DNA of 64,000 nt from Parvimonas micra (GTDB lineage: Bacteria; Bacillota; Clostridia; Tissierellales; Peptoniphilaceae). This document shows, in pieces, positions 59,967-64,000 of the stretch. The position numbers and the translations under genes were made by a program. The first letter of the stretch is position 1. Each line of letters begins with the position of its first letter. Location of the stretch: assembly GCF_900637905.1 (NCBI RefSeq), contig NZ_LR134472.1, positions 930,001 to 994,000 of the forward strand. Direction: 5' to 3'. The notes under the pieces were generated by a model. The model was not told the origin of the DNA and ran no database searches. It saw only the letters and a program-made list of their open reading frames with translations.

Positions 59967-60464
59967 ATGAGCGTAAAAAAAATTACAAGACAAGGAATGG
60001 TTGCAGCAATTTATGTTGTATTGACAATTCTTTCAGAAACTTTTGGACTGGGATATGGAAGTTTGCAATTTAGACTTTCAGAAATTTTAGCGATTTTACC
60101 ATTTTTTAATCCCGAATATGTAATAGGGGTAACATTGGGCTGTTTTTTGGCAAATATTGCAAGTACAGTGGGAATTGTTGATATGGTGGTCGGAACTTTG
60201 GCAACATTTGTAGTTGCATTAATTATGACTAAAATTAAAAATTTCTATTTAGCTTGCTTGGTACCTGTAGTTGTAGGAATGGTTCCGATAGCATTGGAAA
60301 TATATTTATTGATGCCAAATCCTGTAGGTTTTTGGGCTATATTAGGAGAGCTTATTCTTTCTGAAAGTTTGGTTATCTATGTAGTAGGAGTTCCTGTTTT
60401 TTATATTTTATGTAAAAACAAAGCTTTTACAAAAGCTTTGGAATTTAAAAAAGAAATAAGATAA
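59967..60464 (+). CDS. queT: QueT family queuosine-precursor transporter
   Basis: A 165-residue membrane protein with about five segments, the S component of an ECF transporter for queuosine precursors. ITRQGMVAAIYVVLTI and the FGLGYGSLQFRLSEILAILPF stretch match QueT (COG4708). The preQ1 riboswitch in the leader supports the assignment. Energy is supplied by the shared EcfAAT module elsewhere. GAGGAGG precedes ATG 59967. Confidence 0.93.
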   Translation: MSVKKITRQGMVAAIYVVLTILSETFGLGYGSLQFRLSEILAILPFFNPEYVIGVTLGCFLANIASTVGIVDMVVGTLATFVVALIMTKIKNFYLACLVPVVVGMVPIALEIYLLMPNPVGFWAILGELILSESLVIYVVGVPVFYILCKNKAFTKALEFKKEIR

Positions 60465-60471
60465 ATGAGAA

Positions 60472-60502
60472 AGTTGGTGTGATAATTCACATCGATTTTT
60501 TT
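60472..60502 (+). terminator. Rho-independent terminator
   Basis: GGTGTGA pairs with TCACATC, then a T tract. Confidence 0.65.
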
Positions 60503-60627
60503 ATTGAAATAATTTTTGTGAAAAATATAAAATTAATTTTATAAATGTTTTAAAAGCTCTTTTCAAATTTATCAAAATGTGGTAAACTTTGACTAGAATT
60601 TTTAATTTAATATTAAGGAGAAATATT

Positions 60628-61449
60628 ATGTGGTTATTAGATATAATCAAAGTTATTATTTTAGGTATCGTTGAAGGAATTACTGAATGGTTTCCTGTGA
60701 GCAGTACCGGTCATATGATTTTGGTAGATGAGTTTTTGAAATTAAATCAATCTGCTGAATTTAAAGAGATGTTTTTAGTTGTTATTCAACTTGGAGCGAT
60801 ACTTGCAGTCGTAATTATGTTTTTTAACAAGTTAAATCCGTTTTCTAAAAAGAAAACTAAGGAACAACAAAAAGATACAATCAATATATGGTTAAAGGTT
60901 ATTGTCGGAGTTATTCCTGCAGGAGTATTGGGAGTGCTTTTTGATAAAACTTTGGAAAAATATTTTTATAATTTTCCTACAGTTGCATTTACTTTAGTTT
61001 TATATGGAATTTTATTTATCGTTGTTGAAAATAATCCGAAGTTTAAAAAACAAAATGTAAAAAGATTTGAAGATTTAAGTTATTCATTAGCTTTTTATAT
61101 AGGTTGTTTTCAAGTTTTAAGTTTAATTCCGGGAACTTCAAGATCCGGAGCTACGATTCTTGGAGCGTTAATTCTTGGACTTTCAAGGAGTTTGGCAGCA
61201 GAATTTTCATTCTTTATGTCAATTCCTGTGATGTTTGGAGCAAGTTTGTTAAAACTTAGAAAATTCGGCTTTGCATTTAGCCTTTTCCAATTTTTCATCT
61301 TAATTCTTGGGATGTTTGTGGCATTTGTAGTTTCTGTTATGGCAATTAAAATGTTGATGAGATATATTAAAAAGCATGATTTCAAAGTTTTCGGATATTA
61401 CAGAATTGTACTTGGTGTAATTTTAATTTTATATTATATTTTACATTGA
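60628..61449 (+). CDS. uppP: Undecaprenyl-diphosphatase
   Basis: A 273-residue membrane enzyme that recycles undecaprenyl diphosphate for wall synthesis; overproduction gives bacitracin resistance. [20 protein letters not shown] near the N-terminus and [12 protein letters not shown] (with the catalytic Arg and Ser) are the two BacA/UppP motifs. ATG 60628 has AAGGAG about eight bases upstream; an ATT-preceded in-frame ATG at 60589 lies before the binding site and is not used. Confidence 0.95.
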   Translation: MWLLDIIKVIILGIVEGITEWFPVSSTGHMILVDEFLKLNQSAEFKEMFLVVIQLGAILAVVIMFFNKLNPFSKKKTKEQQKDTINIWLKVIVGVIPAGVLGVLFDKTLEKYFYNFPTVAFTLVLYGILFIVVENNPKFKKQNVKRFEDLSYSLAFYIGCFQVLSLIPGTSRSGATILGALILGLSRSLAAEFSFFMSIPVMFGASLLKLRKFGFAFSLFQFFILILGMFVAFVVSVMAIKMLMRYIKKHDFKVFGYYRIVLGVILILYYILH

Positions 61450-61480
61450 TTTAATTAAAATATTATTTAAATATTAATAC

Positions 61481-61524
61481 AAAAAGTTAAATAGAAGAAA
61501 GTTCTTTCTATTTGACTTTTTTTG
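61481..61524 (+). terminator. Rho-independent terminator
   Basis: AAAAAGTTAAATAGAAGAAA pairs with TTTCTATTTGACTTTTT, with small bulges. Confidence 0.8.
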
Positions 61525-61569
61525 CCATATTTGGTAAACTGAATTAACATAATAAAGGAGGAAATATCT

Positions 61570-62148
61570 ATGAAAAAAAGATTTCTGATTACAGCCTTAA
61601 TAATTTGTTTTTGTGGTGCTATTGTTTCTTGTAAGCCAAAGGAGAAACCTGAAGAAAAATCGAAAGATAATAGTCAAGTAAATGTTAAAGAGAAAAAAGT
61701 TAAAGAAAATATTCAAGAAGATAATTCAGATAAAAAAGAAGATAAAAAATCTGAAGAAAATAAAGAAGAAAAGGGATTAAATTTCGTCATAAAGGATTTG
61801 GGAAACAACAATGTAAAAATGATAGCAAAAAAAGGTTCTAAAATGCCTTTTGATATTTATACTGTTGGAATGGAATTTAAATTAAAACTGGACGGAAAGG
61901 AGTATTCAGTTAAAGATGCCATTTCAAATGGAATTTTAGATGAAGATAAGCTGTTACAAAAACTTGAACAGGATAAAAAAGATAATAAATCTACAAGTGA
62001 AATGTATAAAGATGGGGGTACTATAATATATAGATATAAAGATTATTCTATTGTAAAATACAATACTGTTGATGGAGATGAAGATATGTATTTTACAAGA
62101 GAAAAAGATTTAGAGTCATTAGAAAATGTATTAAATAATAATAGATAA
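61570..62148 (+). CDS. Hypothetical lipoprotein
   Basis: A 192-residue lipoprotein with signal peptide and lipobox IVSC (Cys21 lipidated), a Lys/Glu-rich linker (about 22-70) and a C-terminal soluble domain (LNFVIKDLGNNNVKMIAKK onwards). The domain is unfamiliar to me. AAGGAGG lies about eight bases before ATG 61570. It is expressed alone, with a terminator on each side. Confidence 0.8.
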   Translation: MKKRFLITALIICFCGAIVSCKPKEKPEEKSKDNSQVNVKEKKVKENIQEDNSDKKEDKKSEENKEEKGLNFVIKDLGNNNVKMIAKKGSKMPFDIYTVGMEFKLKLDGKEYSVKDAISNGILDEDKLLQKLEQDKKDNKSTSEMYKDGGTIIYRYKDYSIVKYNTVDGDEDMYFTREKDLESLENVLNNNR

Positions 62149-62155
62149 AATATAA

Positions 62156-62187
62156 ATGCCAACAGATTAAAATTTGTTGGCTTTTTT
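62156..62187 (+). terminator. Rho-independent terminator
   Basis: TGCCAACA pairs with TGTTGGC, then six T. Confidence 0.75.
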
Positions 62188-62203
62188 AAGGATGTGAATA
62201 ATA

Positions 62204-62647
62204 ATGTGTAAAGAATGTTATGTAAATCAAAGTAGGATGACACCACTATTAAATCCCATAGATTGCTTGGAAAATCATACTCAATATATCTGTGGAACTT
62301 GTGGAAGATGTATATGTATTGAACACGATAAAAAGAGAGGATTACAACGTTGGAATTTTCCTTTTAAATCTTTGGAAATTGCAAAATTATATTTGAGAAC
62401 AGCTGATTATACGACAAAAAAACCATGTGGAATTTATGAGATAAAAAGCGAAAATGGAAGACTTTCATATAAGATTTTTGAAGATGAAGAAAGTTTAAAG
62501 ATATATTTAAAAAGAAATAAAGGAAAAACTTGTGAGACTATGAAACCTGCTTTTATAGTTGATGAATACCGCGAATATAAAAATACAGAGGTTAGAAAAT
62601 TAACTCCTGAAGAGGTAGAAAGATATATGTCAGAGAGGAAAAAGTAA
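62204..62647 (+). CDS. Hypothetical protein with CxxC motifs
   Basis: A 147-residue soluble protein. It starts with CKECY, then CGTCGRCICIEHD, giving a probable zinc-binding or structural cluster in the first 45 residues. The remainder is charged (a helix in EEVERYMSERKK at the end). I know no family with confidence. The binding site AAGGATGTG is weak. The gene ends in the repeat-rich region beginning at 62665. Confidence 0.65.
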   Translation: MCKECYVNQSRMTPLLNPIDCLENHTQYICGTCGRCICIEHDKKRGLQRWNFPFKSLEIAKLYLRTADYTTKKPCGIYEIKSENGRLSYKIFEDEESLKIYLKRNKGKTCETMKPAFIVDEYREYKNTEVRKLTPEEVERYMSERKK

Positions 62648-62664
62648 ATTTCATCCTTAAAGGA

Positions 62665-63120
62665 GCTTTAAGCGAATTTCAATGTATCTTCGATACATTT
62701 ACTTTTGCTAAAGCAAAAGTATGAGATCTCCACAGTCGATTGTATCCAAATCAAAGATTTGGACAATCTTTGCGTCAGACTTGCTTTTGTTTACAAGTAA
62801 ACAAAGTTAGGGCTAGATTCGTTTTGCTTCGCTCCAGTCGAGATGACGTATAAGGGGAAAAACTACTTTTAATAGCTTAACGTGAAAGTTAAAAATGTAA
62901 AGAGTAGTAAAAAAATTGTCTAAAAAGTAAAAAAGTTTCACGTCATAGTAATTCGCAAAGCAATGCTCCTAACACGTCATTTCGACCGAAACGAAGCTTT
63001 GCTGAGTGTAGTGGAGAAATCTCATTTGATTATTTATTTGTAAACAATCAAAATAAGGTCTGACGGAGTAATTGTATTATTTGATACAATTTTGTTAGAA
63101 ATCTCCTAAAGCTCCTATAG
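62665..63120. repeat. Composite intergenic repeat, two units in opposite orientation
   Basis: This gap of 578 bases is filled with the same modules as 5560-5965 and 18740-18905. First come ATGTATC/GATACAT and ACTTTTGC/GCAAAAGT hairpins with GAGATCTC (62682-62731), TTTACAAGTAAACAAAGTTAGG and GTCGAGATGACGT (62839). A second unit in the other orientation begins with CACGTCATTTCGACC (62975) and contains TGTAAACAATC, GTCTGACGG and the ATTGTATTATTTGATACAAT hairpin. No gene or RNA family recognised. Confidence 0.75.
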
Positions 63121-63171
63121 TATTAAAAAAATCTTTATATTGAAAAATGCTCCTTAAGAATAAGATTTCCA

Positions 63172-63207
63172 TAAAAAAATCGCAGACCTTTTGTCTGCGA
63201 TTTTGGT
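63172..63207 (-). terminator. Terminator of hpf
   Basis: AATCGCAGAC and GTCTGCGATT form a perfect stem with a T tract on the minus strand. Confidence 0.9.
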
Positions 63208-63225
63208 TAAAACTTATTTTATTAC

Positions 63226-63750
63226 TTAATCAGCTATTATTAAACCGTAATTTCCATCTTTTCTCTTATATAATACATTTGTTTTATAATCTTTTGCATT
63301 CTTGAAAATGAAAAAGTCATGGTTTAAAAGTTCTATTTGTAAAATAGCTTCTTCTTCAGACATCGTAGCTACATCGAATTTTTTAACTCTAACAATTTTT
63401 GATTCCTCTTCTTCCAAAGGTTCAGCAATTTTTTCAAATCTTATAGTTTCTAAAGCTTGATATTTCTTTTGTAGTTTAGTTTTGTTTTTTCTTATTTGTC
63501 TTTCAAGATTATCCAAAACGATGTCTATTGAAGTATACATATCGTTTGTGCTTTCTTCTGCTCTAAGTATTGTGCTATTTGGTAAATAAATTGTAGCTTC
63601 AAAAATCTTATCGTTTTTAACTGCACTGTAAGTAACTTTACCTTCAATGTCTTTAGAGAAAAATTTATCCAATTTTTCAAACTTTTTAGCAGTGATTTCT
63701 TTTAAAGCATTTGTAACTTCAATGTTTTTACCTATAAATTGTAATTTCAT
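63226..63750 (-). CDS. hpf: Ribosome hibernation promoting factor, long form
   Basis: A 174-residue HPF/RaiA. The N-terminal domain (1-100) binds the decoding centre of the 30S subunit (KLQFIGKNIEVTNALKEITAKKFEKLDKFF). The C-terminal domain (about 118-174, with VRVKKFDVATMSEEEAILQIELL) dimerises to make 100S ribosomes. AGGGAGG precedes the start. The gene is alone with its own terminator. Confidence 0.96.
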   Translation of the reverse strand: MKLQFIGKNIEVTNALKEITAKKFEKLDKFFSKDIEGKVTYSAVKNDKIFEATIYLPNSTILRAEESTNDMYTSIDIVLDNLERQIRKNKTKLQKKYQALETIRFEKIAEPLEEEESKIVRVKKFDVATMSEEEAILQIELLNHDFFIFKNAKDYKTNVLYKRKDGNYGLIIAD

Positions 63751-63916
63751 ACCAATACCTCCCTAACATTTTTTATATTTGCATTAAAAATGCAAATATA
63801 ATGTTACTTATATTATACCATATTTTTCCGTTAAATACCTAAATTGAAACTAAAATTTTTATTTTTATATTATTTTATGTTATACTTAATTAGTATTTAT
63901 TTTAAAAGGAGATATT

Positions 63917-64000
63917 ATGAAAAGAGATACTGTACTTATAACGGGATCATCAAGAGGCATTGGCTCCGCAATTGCAAAGACTTTGGCAAAAGAAAATTAT
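63917..64000 (+). CDS. Short-chain dehydrogenase/reductase, 3' part outside the window
   Basis: Only the first 28 codons are in the window. They include TGSSRGIGSAIAKTLAKE, the TGxxxGIG cofactor loop of SDR enzymes at about residues 9-16. AAAAGGAG lies before ATG 63917. The substrate, possibly 3-oxoacyl-ACP as in FabG, cannot be judged from this piece. Confidence 0.85.
   Translation, partial: MKRDTVLITGSSRGIGSAIAKTLAKENY

Noticed and set aside
59882-60073. A 63-codon frame overlapping the preQ1 switch and the start of queT.
   Set aside because: It runs through the riboswitch and its terminator and overlaps queT in another frame. It has no ribosome binding site.
1-64000. A prophage, IS element or integrated plasmid.
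   Set aside because: I saw no transposase, integrase or structural phage genes. The KilA-N protein and repeats are the only mobile-like traces.

Overview
The window looks like the chromosome of a low-GC anaerobic Gram-positive bacterium. Base composition is strongly A+T rich, ribosome binding sites are strong (AGGAGG type), Rho-independent terminators are frequent, and there are cell-wall-anchored and lipobox proteins. Gene content includes an oxygen-sensitive double-cubane reductase, a glycine cleavage system, a metal-dependent class II FBPase and an FMN-sensed RibU. My best guess is Bacillota, class Tissierellia, family Peptoniphilaceae (Parvimonas-like). This is inference from gene content, not a database match.

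Layout. 1-9.7 kb: accessory region with an AbrB-like regulator and hydrolase operon, an EFR1-type flavodoxin-ferredoxin, a tandem duplication of a small membrane-protein cassette, a DJ-1/PfpI protein, an LRR protein and a TetR-MATE efflux operon, interspersed with hairpin-rich intergenic repeats. 9.8-13.9 kb: SemiSWEET, DUF421, a KilA-N protein and hypothetical genes. 13.9-17.4 kb: transaldolase-glpX-rho-flavodoxin. 17.4-19 kb: a decayed segment with a frameshifted ATC-hydrolase gene, a duplicated flavodoxin tail and triplicated terminator stems. 19-25 kb: a uracil permease with a leader-peptide attenuator, an ABC exporter, a YjeM-type antiporter and an FMN-riboswitch ribU. 25.4-29 kb: a 1210-residue LAKTG surface protein. 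29.3-31.7 kb: double-cubane reductase operon. 31.8-36.3 kb: minus-strand block with yacL-carD, an RNase H-like exonuclease, tRNA-Leu, tRNA-His and a Fur-family regulator divergent from a metal ABC transporter. 38-40 kb: lipoate genes lplA-lipA. 41.9-46.6 kb: a ykkC-class riboswitch with a purine permease, an ABC-F ATPase and an alanine/glycine symporter. 47-48.8 kb: paralogous membrane proteins. 49-54 kb: namA and gcvT-gcvPA-gcvPB. 54.7-64 kb: NAD-kinase-like protein, a probable 6S RNA, a formate/nitrite channel, a preQ1 riboswitch with queT, uppP, lipoproteins, hpf and the start of an SDR gene.

How the parts work together. lplA and lipA supply the lipoyl group needed by the GcvH partner of gcvT/gcvPA/gcvPB, but gcvH itself is not in the window. 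Three metabolite-sensing RNAs (FMN, preQ1, ykkC class) each sit in front of an uptake protein, and a fourth leader, a 41-codon peptide followed by a terminator, sits in front of the uracil permease. Salvage in this organism therefore appears to be controlled largely by RNA leaders. I judge the uracil permease leader the least conventional regulatory element. The most unusual structural observations are the terminator-abutting 69-bp repeat, the duplicated 25-28 residue microprotein and the 32-bp perfect palindrome inside the KilA-N gene.
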